Source: Dipteris shenzhenensis (Eukaryota > Polypodiophyta > Polypodiopsida > Gleicheniales). Taken from it: 64,000 nucleotides of DNA. The notes under the pieces were generated by a model. That model was given only the letters and a program-made list of their open reading frames with translations, did no database searches and was not told the DNA's origin. The position numbers and the translations under genes are program-made. The stretch's first letter is position 1; the number at the start of each line of letters is the position of its first letter. Positions 19,418 through 30,639 of the stretch are shown here, in pieces. The stretch lies in assembly GCA_047967505.1 (NCBI GenBank), contig CM106540.1. One strand, given 5' to 3'.

Positions 19418-20900
19418 TCACAAAGTTTCCTCATCCTCATCCTCATCCTCCTCATTGCTAGAGCTTGCTTCAGCTATGACTTGCAATTGTCCAACAATGG
19501 GAGGATCATGCAACGGGCCTGGGAGATCATAATGTACCCACTTGGCTAAATCTCCATCAATACTCTCTCCCTTAACATCATCCAAAACTCTACCATTTGC
19601 ATAAACATACACCAATTTCTCTATCTTTCTATCTTCAAGCAATTTCTTGTGATTGAATGAACAAACTTTTAATTACTCCAATTTTGTTCACTCGATAGAT
19701 TCCTACAAGGTTGGGATAGCACTTTCAATGCCAACGTTTGCAAATGAGGTGTCGAGGCTCCACACTCTTTCCACCATCTCCATGCAAGAATCTCCTTTGC
19801 GAGGTCTCATATTCTTGTATATGCAAACAACCCTTCCCTATTTTGAAAAGTGGATAATTCCCTGACAGCAGCAACATATTCAGATCCATCCTCAAAAAAT
19901 CATCCCAAGAGATTATGCCAAGGCTGTATTATGTGTTCCAATGTGTTAACATCTTTTGCAAAGCGGCACGACAACCCATGTTGTAGCTAATGCCGTCACT
20001 TGTGGATCTTTTATTTTCCTTTAAGAGGTCTTGCTCAGTAGTCAACAACATTATGCTCCCCATCATCTAGAATTACAGCCTCCAATTATTCAACAATGTG
20101 TTCACCTATCTTGGCATTACCACTTGTGTCAATGGATTGACGAAAAGCCTGTCCCTTAAATGTCACAACCATGATATTGATCAAAGGCCTCTTGGTGACA
20201 TTTCTCCATCCATCACTAACAATGGTATATCCTTCTCTCTCAATACCATTGTATACTACTTGCTCCCATCTCTAGTTTCATCCTCTCATAGTATGCATCC
20301 AAGTAGTTGTTGCGGACAGCATTGTAACTGGGCAACATAAAGCCTAGGCCCACCTTTGCTACAAATGCCATGGCTCTTTTCCAATGCGGATTTTGAACCA
20401 TGATTAGTGGGTAACTGGTGCGACAAATGGCCTCAAAAACATCTTGTTCACTTTCTCTATATGTTGTTGTCTAAATGACTCTTCCAAATATCTTTGTTGC
20501 AGACACGCACGCAATTGCGAACAAGACATGTCACTACATTGTCCACTCTCCATATACTTTGTAGAGTAGCTTGTTGTATGTGTGTATGAGTTTGAGGTGG
20601 CACATCTACACATTGACTAGCTTGAGTTGTGAGTATATCATCAGGCATACATTCTTGAGGCTAGGATTGGTGACGTGTGACTATATCATCTACTTGGTTG
20701 TCTGTACTTTTAGGAATTTCTTTGCCTAGAGTGGTTGTAACTCTCTCAACTCCTAGCCCCTTGCATTTTCCAATCTGTTTGTTGCTATCACCCAAGAAGA
20801 TCTTTTGCATTCTTATTCCAGATCCTGAGTACTCTTCATGAAAAAGTTGCATTTCCACTTCTTGTTAGGCAACATCGTACGTAATCACGAGCCTTTGTTG
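19418..20900 (-). pseudogene. hAT-superfamily transposase relic (DUF659-like and dimerisation regions)
   Basis: Minus-strand frames, broken by several stops and frameshifts, carry the typical plant hAT order. An unassigned N-terminal part lies at 20860-20450. It is followed by FVAPVTHYPLIMVQNPHWKR, a DUF659-like segment (VSDGWRNVTKRPLINIMVV, near 20200, after correcting stops), and the C-terminal dimerisation region (WWKECGASTPHLQTLALKVL near 19770, then SSEQNWS). The final frame DRKIEKLVYVYANGRVLDD ends in an acidic tail at 19418. Motif order and strand agree throughout. Inactivating lesions are many, so the copy is dead. No terminal inverted repeats were found; instead direct repeats flank it. 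Confidence 0.75.
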
Positions 20901-21112
20901 GGTTTCTTCCTTATTTTTCTAGAGCCATGCTTCCACTAAAGATTGTAAGACAAACATACAAAAATTTATATGAGTACTATGTATATTCACATTAATTTTC
21001 ATGTTTTGGATACTACCATATCATTTAGGTTCTAGGACACAAAACAATATTTTGAATCGTTTATAGTCCCACGTCCAAAATCAATGTGGCTATTTGGGAC
21101 ACTAACTTAGAA

Positions 21113-21369
21113 TACTCCATGCAAGCTTGCTAGACCTCGAGAGAGAGAAATCATCCAACTATCTTACCCCCTCTCAACATAATTGGATGATTGTGAACGT
21201 GGTAATCTACCTGTTGAAATAGGCATGGGATGGAAAATCGCCTTTTCCCACATTCTTCTCTCTCTGAAGTAAGCATATATCTACACCATGATCATCCAAA
21301 CATCATGCTCTATTGACAGATGTTGATATTTTACACACACTGGAGCAGTATCTAGCATTACTTACACAA
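21113..21369. repeat. Long direct repeat, right copy (257 bp)
   Basis: Partner of 18821-19078. Its divergence from the left copy, by substitutions and small indels, indicates an old duplication. Confidence 0.8.
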
Positions 21370-22500
21370 GTAGTTATAAACAATTTTTCTACTACTTTCA
21401 AAGCTACGATAATTTGTAAACCTAATACCCTCAATTGTCAATATTGTTTTTTTTAATGTATATATTTACTATGGAGTTTGAGTTCTAATAAAGGCTAAAA
21501 ATTAAAATGTATGCAATATAATGATATCTAATTTGTTTCACCTAATAATCTATAAAACATAAGGATAGTAAACCTATGTATACCCCTATTTCTCCACACG
21601 TACACGACATAGTTTTGCCAGTTGCTAAGAGCCGAAAATTGCAAGCTCCACAACTAGCTAGACTTCGAGCGATACGCAAACGGTCAGCATAAGCGAGCGG
21701 CTCAAAGTCAAGCATTTATTCATCATTTTTAAATACTAGTTTGTAGAGTTTTAGTAATATGTAGTATTAATTTTCACCACATACAAGATATTCTAGGTCA
21801 GCCTAAGCGAATCTCCATCCGACACGTGGTATAATATTATTCATCAACGAATGAGTTATTCAAGGTCGGCTTAAGCAAGCCTCCAACCAGCTCATTGACT
21901 TTTTTTTAAGATATAGTTACAAGCTATAGTTACATGCTTATAAATAAATACATATGCTAAAAGTAAGAAAATAATACACACAAACATAAACTATTCCAAA
22001 AGTAAATCATTTCATGTGCTAATGTCTACTATTCCATTTTTCTAAAATTTGCTAGTATCTATCTACTATATTTCATGCATCTAGATAGAAATCTTAAGTT
22101 ATGTAACTAAACTAAAATCCCAAGCCATGCAACTAACAAACCCTTTACCTAGTCCTAAGTGACAAGTCTTTCCAAAGAGTGTAGAATCTAGACAAGTTAC
22201 AACTTATATACTTCATGCAAAAAATGAATGTCATCTATTTTTCCAAAGCTAAGTACAATGTCACATGCAACTAACTTACTCTTCACCTACTAGTATGTAA
22301 ATGCTAATTTTCCAATTAGTATCTAAGTGCGAGTGGATTCCAACTGGCAAAAGCGAGCCCACCACTGGCACTAGATACTTTTTTGAACTTAGAAGGACTA
22401 ACCAAACTTACAAATTTCTTTGTAGCTTTGTTTATCCTCTTTCTTATTCTTTTTGTCTTTCCCAAGACTCCACAATATTCTAAGAATCTCGATTTTGTGA
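21370..22500. other. AT-rich spacer, no gene
   Basis: Nothing recognisable beyond two related words near 21680 and 21795 (GGTCAGC(A/C)TAAGCGA, with GGTCGGCTTAAGCAAG at 21870) and general AT richness. Confidence 0.4.
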
Positions 22501-22539
22501 ATAGTACGAGCACAGTGCTGGTTTATAGAACATTAACAA

Positions 22540-22755
22540 CATCGATCGATGTAGCTAAACATTGGCTGGTGTTAATTATACCACTCGGGGTAGTGAAACA
22601 CCGGTTGGTGTAAAAAGAATCGAGCATTATTATGGAATACCATGTAGTGTTTTGTAGCAATACCGGTCTGGGTATTGATACACACTTGGGAACCGGTTGG
22701 ATCCATTCCCATATAAAAATTGCTACTACTGGGGCATTTAAAACGCCCCAGGGAT
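22540..22755. repeat. Cluster of short hairpins
   Basis: Successive small inverted repeats: AACATTGGCTGGTGTT, TACCACTCGGGGTA, ACACCGGTTGGTGT and AATACCGGTCTGGGTATT. Near 22730 follows CTGGGGC, a 9-base loop and GCCCCAG. No coding frame explains them. Confidence 0.55.
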
Positions 22756-22866
22756 AATTTAAAAATGTTCAAAAGTTTTAATACCACTGTAAATCCTTGC
22801 TTGGATGTGACTTTGCAAAAAGTTGGAGAGGCAATTGTAAGTGATGAATTTCCCATGAAAGGAGCC

Positions 22867-23408
22867 TCATCCATATGCCTCTCCACATTCATTGCACCAT
22901 ACACATATGATTCCTTTTCCATCTAGCTCATCTACCTTGAGTTCAAAGCTATCATCCCTTGGGACAATCATGCCCTTCATCTTTATTTGCACCCTATCAC
23001 ACTCTTTTTCCCACTTTTGTAGTATCTCAGTGGAAACAAACAAATCCACTTTCTGGGAAGCATCAAGTGTAGGGCTTGCCTCTATACTAGGATAACATTC
23101 TTGGTCACTATTCACAATTGGTCAAGCTCACACATGGCTTATTAGAACTTGTGAGATTGAGATTATTCGTAAACTGCTTTTCTCTTAAGATGCACATCTT
23201 CAGACTCCACTTTCCACTTGTCTTCTTGTTTTTCATTAAGCACCACACAATCATCCAAAACAAACTCAAAAGGTTCTCCAAACAACTCTTCTAAAATATA
23301 CTTTCATATCATGCTATACGTTGCTACCTCCTTGACACAAACTACACCAAGTGTCTTTTCAATGGGATTATAAAAATTGTACACCCTTATTTTCTTGTAG
23401 GAAGCCAT
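22867..23408 (-). pseudogene. Broken hypothetical gene with CxxC motif
   Basis: From an ATG at 23408 the minus strand reads MASYKKIRVYNFYNPIEKTL, then KEVATYSMI, a TGA, and KYILEELFGEPFEFVLDD to a stop near 23160. After a short gap a second open stretch (23115-22870) reads VSTEILQKWEKECDRVQ and ends GIICVWCNECGEAYG, with a CxxC that could belong to a zinc-binding module. I do not recognise the family. The nearby hAT relic makes a transposon-derived origin plausible, but nothing proves it. Confidence 0.35.
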
Positions 23409-23409
23409 T

Positions 23410-24530
23410 AATGCTTTACAGAAAGGTTACCTCAAGGTACCTACAAAACCAATGTAATATTTTTTTAAACAAGCTGAGCATCAAAGGAAGTGAATATAAT
23501 CGTGTAAAGGAAAAGGGGGGATAAATCGTGGGGAAGGGATGGACAGTGTGATGTTGGTATACAACTTGAGGGAGGTATGTGTGGTAATGTGAATACTTTA
23601 TAGCATAATTTGTAGCCTCTACCCAATCAAATTCCTTCATATAAGAATCTTTCCACAATTTTTTGATTTCCTAAGTCGTCCCAAAGGCTCTATCTAGCTA
23701 ACAAAGTTCATCCCCACTACTATAAAGGGTCAGTTGGAGATAGCAAGGCTTGGAGGGCTCACATAGCTAGCAAGTATCACAACATTTAGCCAAAAATCAA
23801 GCTCCAATGCAGATAGCCAAGGCATACATCATTAATGCCATAAATCAAGTTCCAATGCATATAGCCAAGGCATACATCAAAATTGAAGAACATCCAAAGG
23901 TAAAATTGATAGTAAGGTGAGAGAGTTATTATTATTCTCTTATGAAAAGAATGTGAAGAATTAGTAATATGGTCCGATCACAACATCCACAAAATGTGTT
24001 TGTTGGTTCACCAATGAAGGAGAGTTCCACTCGTAGATGGCTCCATCTTCAAAAGGAACAAATTGAAGTGCAATGATTCTAATGCTTGTTTAGTGGTGAA
24101 ATTTTGAGCGTTATTTCATCAATTAGTGGCTAACTTTTAGATCCTCTTTCAAAGAACGTTGTCTAGAACTTGTTATCTTGCAAATCCACATTCTTAATTA
24201 AGCTGTTCTTGAGGTTGCTTTCCAAAACTAATTTCTTGTGTCGCCTTTTATCTTCCTCTCTACTTGTTTCATTAGTTTTGTTGCTTTCACTCGATCATTG
24301 CTAGTCTTTGACCTATTGGGAGCTAACGATGAAAAAGGTGAGATCGTTGGATATGATTTCAAATTAGAAGCTAAAGAAAGAAGCCATTGATAATGATTTG
24401 AACTCTAAAGCTAAGGAAAGTAGCTAGAACTTTCCTTAGCAAAGTTGCTATGCTGCTCAAGATTGTAGTCTTCTCACTCTATGGCATGATATGTAGGAAA
24501 GCTCTATAATGTCCCGGCCTATTACCTCAA
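23410..24530. other. Spacer, no clear gene
   Basis: AT-rich sequence. A ~50-bp word (CATTAATGCCATAAATCAAG and CCAATGCAGATAGCCAAGGC) is duplicated at about 23810-23880. No coding signal I trust. Confidence 0.4.
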
Positions 24531-24737
24531 CTAAAGAGTCCATTTTCTTGGCAATAGTAGGGTAGCTCGTTCAAAATATGGTTGAGATATGAAGACATCA
24601 ATGTGAGGAATCTGTGTTGGAATGCTTAATATAGAGAGAGCATGTTCAGGTAACATATGACTTCTGCCAATGTTGTAGCCTACAAGGCTCTTGAGAAAAA
24701 GAACAAGCGAAGAGAACCTAACTAGCAATGATAAGTT

Positions 24738-25008
24738 TGTTGGAGTTGCAAAAAGGATTCAGCAAGTGAGGCAAAAGAGAGAGTTTATAGGCTCCAGCTA
24801 CATCCATTAGTGACATCACATGTGCGCTCAGTAGAGCATCTAGATCCACAAATCTCTCAATTAGTTCCATGATTCTCTCAATCACACACCACACACCTAA
24901 ATTCACTCAATCACACCTATCGACACCTATCCAGGCACACCATGTGTTCACACACTCACAACCTTAGACCTTAGGAATCTAGATCCCATTACATCAATTT
25001 GTCCTTCA
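24738..25008 (-). repeat. LTR of the 2.14-kb non-autonomous element (3' LTR)
   Basis: 271 bp; TG...CA ends in either reading. It lies beside the polypurine tract, so it is the 3' LTR of the minus-oriented element. Confidence 0.88.
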
Positions 25009-26574
25009 TTCCCCCCCACAAATTGATGACCTCAACCCTAGTAGTAGTCCATGGGAAACTTTATGGCTTGCCCACCTCTAGTGGCAACACACATGATCCA
25101 CAACCTGGTACTCACTCTAGTTGCATCAACAGTATACTCATTTGGGCATCCTCATCCCAACATGATCTCACTCTGACTTTGGTTTGTTGGTTTACAATTG
25201 GGAGATAGACAATGACTATGCATGGGAATACCCTTAGATCCAACAAGGTAACACATAAGACTAACAATCATTTGAGGGGGACATCCTAAGGAAGAGAACC
25301 CTTATTGACCACACACACAAAAATATTCCTTGCTACCATAGTGTGAGGCTCATTGTCATTAGAGAGGTTCTTGGTGTAGCCAATCTTGTAGATCCTTTGC
25401 TCTTTGTCCTTCTCCACACTCTTTAATGTATCTTGTCCATATTCTACAATATAAGATCCTTGTAGTCCATCTTCTTTGAGTGTCTAGGCCTTAAAAGAAT
25501 TTTGTGAATCATATGGACTGAAGAGGGTCTTAGCACTTCTCATGCAAGGCAGTGTCTACTCTTGTACAAGAGGTGGTCATGATTGTATGGCAAGGTATAG
25601 TCAACCAAATGCAAGTACATTTCATACATTATCAAAGATACTGAAACCATAACTAAGACATCTTCAAAATGAATCATAATGGTTGTAGTTGAAACCTTTG
25701 TTCCAATCATATCCATTGGAAATCATCATGCAAGTCATGATATATTCTTCCTTCATGTAAGCTCTTGTCATAGAGTCAACCCACACTAGTCAACTAGTCA
25801 ACTAGTCAACAAGATAGTATGACTTGAAATCCACTTCAAAGTATCATAACCTCAATCCTCAACATAAAAGCTGAAAAATACATTCAACTTAACTTAAAAA
25901 GGAATCTCTAAATTGCTGATCTGTACTTTAACTCCACAAGCATCACCTTAGCATTTAGTGTAGTATCAAACTTCAAAAATAGTCTAAAAATGCTTGCAGA
26001 AAGCAGAGGAACCTTGGAGGATTGCTACCTCACTTCACAAATAATCAAGTAGAGGGAATTTGCTATGCAATTAATGGTACTTGTAAGTAGAAGACTTAGT
26101 ACAAGTCTCAAACCAAATGAAGCTTCACACCTCTAGGGGCAACAACATCTTTTCTACCTCCCAAAAGCATGTCTTCTTTAAAACCCAACTGGTTTTTCCT
26201 TAGTTTCTCCTCATTCCCTTGACCATTTTCCCTAAAAATTCACCAACAAGTATCCCATAGCGTCTCCTAAGTGCACCTTAGACCATTTTTTAAATGGTGG
26301 CTTCAGTAAGCTGAATTTAAAGAAATGGCGCTGAATGGAGTGAGCAACAGCATGGGCTATAGATGCCTTCTTTCTTAAATTCCTCCCAGCTGGAAGTGAG
26401 CCCTAACTAGGGGAAACTACAACTGAAAGGGTAGGTGAAATGGTTCTGGGACGAAGGAGAACAAGCACTTGGAAATTTCATGGGAAGAAGGAGAAGAAAA
26501 GCTTCAAAAACTTCATGGTGGTGAAGAAGATGATGACATGGCACTCAAGGAGGTCTCAAGGAGAGTGAACCAAT

Positions 26575-26586
26575 GCTTTGATACCA
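26575..26586 (-). other. Primer-binding site (initiator tRNA-Met type)
   Basis: The minus strand reads TGGTATCAAAGC, two bases inside the 5' LTR. This is the usual priming site for plant LTR elements with one changed base. Confidence 0.85.
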
Positions 26587-26588
26587 CA

Positions 26589-26881
26589 TGTTGGAGTTGC
26601 AAAAAGGATTCATAAATTGAGGCAAAAGAGAGAGTTTATTCAAGAGAGACAAGCCGATATATAGGCTCCAGTTCCATCTAGTAGTGACATCACATGTGAG
26701 CTCAGTAGAGCATCTAGATCCACAAATCTCTCAATCATTTCCATGATTCCCTCAATCACACACCACACACCTAGATTCACTCAATCAACCTACTGACACC
26801 TATCCAGGCACACCATGTGTTCACACACTCAAAACCTTAGACTTTAGGACTCTAGATCCCATTACATCAATTTGTCCTTCA
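26589..26881 (-). repeat. LTR of the 2.14-kb non-autonomous element (5' LTR)
   Basis: 293 bp; matches the left LTR except for the ~22-bp indel and a few substitutions. Confidence 0.88.
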
Positions 26882-26886
26882 AAGTT

Positions 26887-27090
26887 TTGCCTTCGACAGT
26901 GATATCAATGCTCTTAAACCATTCGATAAGATGCATGTGGAGAAATGCTTGGTCATGCAAATTGAAGAGCTTAAGATTTTGTTCAATAGGGATACCCTCT
27001 ACGTGAGGTATCTTGTAGAAGTCAGGGTTGTTTGCCAAGCTGGTGTTGCACTTATGATTCTAGGGGAACTACGGGAGAGTAAGCTAATGA
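26887..27090 (-). pseudogene. Coding-like remnant interrupted by the LTR element
   Basis: The minus strand stays open for about 60 codons (NNPDFYKIPHVEGIPIEQN, then DQAFLHMHLIEWFKSIDI) up to the LTR-element insertion. Removing the element and one AAGTT copy continues into 24732 and below, where a frame with QPYFERATLLLPRKWTL lies after a stop and a shift. I recognise no family; it may be another element's gene. Confidence 0.3.
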
Positions 27091-27240
27091 ATTGAGCTGG
27101 GCAAGGGGAGTGACGAAGGGGAGAGAGGGATTTCAATCTTGGTGAAGAAGCAAAGTGCCAATGCTATTGAGCTCGGCAAGGGGAGTGACGAAGGGGAGAG
27201 AGGGATTTCAATCTTGGTGAAGAAGCAAAGTGCCAATGCT
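27091..27240. repeat. Tandem duplication, two 75-bp units
   Basis: Units 27091-27165 and 27166-27240 are nearly identical (ATTGAGCT(G/C)GGCAAGGGG to AAAGTGCCAATGCT). A recent slippage or unequal exchange is likely. Confidence 0.85.
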
Positions 27241-27639
27241 ATGGTGGAAGCTATCGAATGTGTCAACGAGAAGGGAGAAAATATATTTAAGGGGTGGTAG
27301 TGTTTGTAGAAGAGAAGACGTATGGTAGAGTTTGCAGAAGAGAAAAGCATCAAGCAAAGCATAGAATGTTTGACACCACAGCTCCTAGCAACATTATCAT
27401 GAGCTCCAAATCCAACAACACTAGAAAAAAGGCTCAGTAGATGATGTGTGCTAAAGGCTTAGCATCTTTGTCAACATAGTTATCATCCTGGAAGTGGAAA
27501 AAAAGATTGGGCATCAAGGAAGTGTAAACTCTGTAGATTGTCTATTGTTGGGATTGCATAATCACGTAATCATGTGAAATCTCTACATATTTCACACAAT
27601 CGCGGTTACAATCATGCCTTTGCACTATCAAGTGGCCTT

Positions 27640-27915
27640 GACTTGGAAACTAGATATATACTTGTGGTAGTGTCAATACTACTAGTGGTAGTCTTTTACC
27701 GACAGTAATATTTATACTATCATTGGTATTTGAACACAATACTACTAGCGGTAGTACTCATAATATTGTTGATAATATTATTGCCACTAGTAGTAGCAGT
27801 ATTCCCACCAAAATCATGTTACTACCAGTGGTATTGACATACTACCACCGTTAGTACTAGTATTACCGATGGCAATACACAAATTACCAATAGTAATACT
27901 ACTATCCCAAGATAT
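27640..27915. repeat. Dense cluster of short TA-rich palindromes
   Basis: Successive imperfect palindromes of the type TACTACTAGCGGTAGTA, ACTACCAGTGGTAT, TACCACCGTTAGTA, TATTACCGATGGCAATA and ATTACCAATAGTAAT follow one another with short spacers. They share a (TA)CTACC-nnn-GGTAG(TA) design. No coding frame is present. Confidence 0.65.
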
Positions 27916-27959
27916 ATGCCAACCGCCAAGCTCATTTTCACCAAACAGAAGTGGTAAAA

Positions 27960-29170
27960 ATACTCCTCTCTCAAAATCTTGGCCGAGGGGCTTGGTCTAA
28001 GAGTGGTTCCTGATCCCGCCTAATAGGACACAAGGCTAGTTGTAACCACGACCTAGATTTAGGTTTCCACGGATCTCCACATATAGGGGGATTGTTTTGT
28101 TAAATTTTTTAAGAATTAACTTAGCATTTGCTACATGCATGCATTGAAAGAATCATTTGTGGATTGAAATTAGTTATTAGCTTTTAGGAAATGTTCAAAT
28201 TTTTACATCAATGCATGATAATTCATTTGCATTTTATGTATTTAAAAAATAATAATAATGAATAGGGTGGGAGTTAATGTTAGCCTGCTTAGTATTGTGT
28301 GGCAAATGTAGCTCTTTGCTAGTCTCAAGCGATAAAGCTTTCCACACACATAGTAAGATCTGCTAGCAAGAAAGGCCTCAATCACTGGCACTAAGCAAAA
28401 AGTAGGGGAAGATCTAAGTAAGGGTGAGCATAAGAGAGTGACGACAAGCATTCGGGATGCCTTTTTTGTTAGGGTGTGCAACATGGAGGAGAGTGATATG
28501 GAATCAACCATGTCTAGTCTAGACAGAGTAAGCACTATGAAGATGATGTTTCTTCATGATGCCAAGAAGAGTTTGCAATCTGAAGGTCATGAGACGTTGC
28601 TAGCCGAGTGCAATTGGGGACAAATGCCATGCTTTGGGTTGATAGCTTTATTGGGAATGTAGAGTATGGATGGTTTTTTCGTCTTAGTTTCGTTAAGAAG
28701 CGAAACTTTTATATTAGAATCGAAAGTTTGTATGCCTTAATAAAAATAAAGGATTGAAACATTCGCCAAGATTTGAAACTTTTATGCGAAAAAAATTCAC
28801 CAAGATTTACTAATTTTTTCTTTAATTTTCAAAGAAAATATATAAAATTGTAATATGTCCTATTGATATTATGAAACTAAAAAACTAACTTAAAAAACTT
28901 TCACCAAGATTTTATATTGATATATAAGTATGACTTTGATAGATCCCTAATGCAGAGACTCACTTCAACAAAGCATGCAATGTAGACCCTACTCTTGCAC
29001 AAGAGTTTGATGTCTTCAATTTGACACAATGGAGGGGTATCAAGGAGAAGAGTAGGGTCCTTGCAACAGATCATCATATCATAGTGGCTAAGACACGGGA
29101 GGAGGAGAAGGATGTAGTAGCTTATGGGCAAGCTACATCCTAGATGTAGGTCAAGAGCCACCAACCTCTG
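27960..29170. other. Mostly AT-rich spacer
   Basis: A plus-strand frame at 28438-28662 (TSIRDAFFVRVCNMEESDME) has normal amino-acid texture but no recognisable motif. The rest shows nothing I can name. Confidence 0.35.
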
Positions 29171-29179
29171 CATCCTCTC

Positions 29180-30150
29180 AACTGATGAGGATCAAAGGAC
29201 ATAGAGTCACACTTGGCATATGTCACAAGTCAACCAGAATCTGTCCAAAACATCAAGTTCTATGAGTTGGCATGGGTTCAGGCCCACCAAGCTCATGCCA
29301 TACTCTATGTGGAATTTCTCCTTCTTCTTGCAAAATACCTTCTGGCATGGAGTGTCAATGTGGGGTGCTTTAAACCTTGACATTGCCCCAAAAAGTGAAC
29401 TGAATATTGATACTTCAAATTTAAAATTTTTTCCCACCTTTGGCAAGGGAATGAAAAAATAAAGTGCCAGTTTGTTAGGCTCGAGGTGTACTCCCAGCAT
29501 TTTGAATTTCAACTAAAGGTCTATCAAGAACCTCTGATCAACCTGGAGTTGTCCCTCTCATTTGCGAGAGGATTTGCTTATGAGTATGGACAGGATGGTC
29601 ATACAAACACAGGGTTGATTGCTTGGGTAGGTTTCACTGAGAGCATAATCTCCCTGGTCCAACATCAAGACAAGCTCTAGCAAAAGTTCGACAAGTGGAT
29701 GAGCGGGAATAAGAAAGATGACAATGAGAGGAAATTTGGAACTCCTCTGGCTTCCTAAGCTTTTGTTGGCAGAAGTTTTTGTTTTGATGGGAGCAACCAA
29801 GGGTGGCCAACTCCAGGTGTAGAAGATTCTAGGTTAGAGAATTGCAAATATGTAGTGGTACTATTGCAAGAAAGAGAAAAGTGCTAGTTGCGGCAAGGGA
29901 TGAATACAAAAAGGTAGCAGAGTCTCTTGAGAAGGCAAAATGCCAGCTACATGAAACTCGAGGCATTAGCTCAATTGCCTAGAAGGTGAAGAATGATATG
30001 GCCAATGCCATGGAGGCATATGAGACTGCAGCAAAAACAAAAAAATAGAATCTGCATGTCAAAATAGAAACACTAAAATCCATGCTTGCCTACATGGAGG
30101 TCGATAGCACCGGCAATGTTCAGGTTGCCGTGGATTCTGTAGAGGTATGT
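29180..30150 (+). pseudogene. Broken hypothetical gene with coiled-coil exon
   Basis: Plus-strand pieces in shifting frames: QNIKFYELAWVQAHQAHAIL (29245-29300); RLEVYSQHFEFQLKVYQEPL then TGLIAWVGFTESIISLVQHQ (29480-29675), then DKWMSGNKKDDNERKF after a TAG; and from about 29865 a charged heptad-like stretch (AARDEYKKVAESLEKAKCQL) with two further TAGs, ending at a GAG/GTATGT donor-like site near 30145. I recognise no family. The coiled-coil reading rests on the charged heptad pattern only. Confidence 0.4.
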
Positions 30151-30639
30151 TGGCCTCGCCTGTGCAAACTTTGGTGCTTGCAAGACTTTGATTTTTTCAA
30201 ACACTTGCAAGATGGTTCTTAGTGGTTCATGTGATTGCAGGAAGAAACGCATCAATGAGAAGTGGATCTGAGGGAATGTGAGGTGCATGTAGAGTTTGCT
30301 CAGAAGATGCTCCATGTGTGGAGCAGAGCCTCTACAACTCTCCAGCCTCCTGTGCCATGCTGGCAGCAAGCCACTAGGATTCCAATCCCTTTGATAGTTT
30401 CCAGTTCTTGTGTTTGATGCAACCTTGGCCATGATGATGAGGTACAAGGTATTTGCATGCTACCCTACAAACACCCATAGCACTGTTTTTCTTTGCACAG
30501 TTATGTGCCATCGAGCGAGAGTGCATGCATCCTGGTTGTGGACAACGAATAACTGATGCTACATGGTCATTGGTGGTAGGTGCACATCAACCAGCACATG
30601 CATGCCTCAATTGGCTTTTGAGGTAAGTTTTCACCAACA

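Larger units (their letters stand above)
24738..26881 (-). mobile_element. Complete non-autonomous LTR retrotransposon (2.14 kb)
   Basis: LTRs at 24738-25008 and 26589-26881 (TGTTGGAG...CCTTCA on the plus strand) enclose 1.58 kb with no gag or pol. Orientation is minus. Next to the right LTR stands GCTTTGATACCA (26575-26586), the complement of TGGTATCAAAGC, a one-mismatch match to the initiator-tRNA-Met primer site. Next to the left LTR stands TTCCCCCCC (25009-25017), a polypurine tract on the minus strand. Flanking AAGTT at 24733-24737 and 26882-26886 is a perfect 5-bp target duplication. The right LTR has an extra ~22 bp (around TTCAAGAGAGACAAGCCGA) relative to the left. Size and lack of coding capacity fit a LARD/TRIM-type element mobilised in trans. 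Confidence 0.9.

Noticed and set aside
28438-28662. 74-codon plus-strand frame as a gene
   Set aside because: No recognised motif, no neighbouring exon, no conserved start context; kept only as a remark in the spacer entry.
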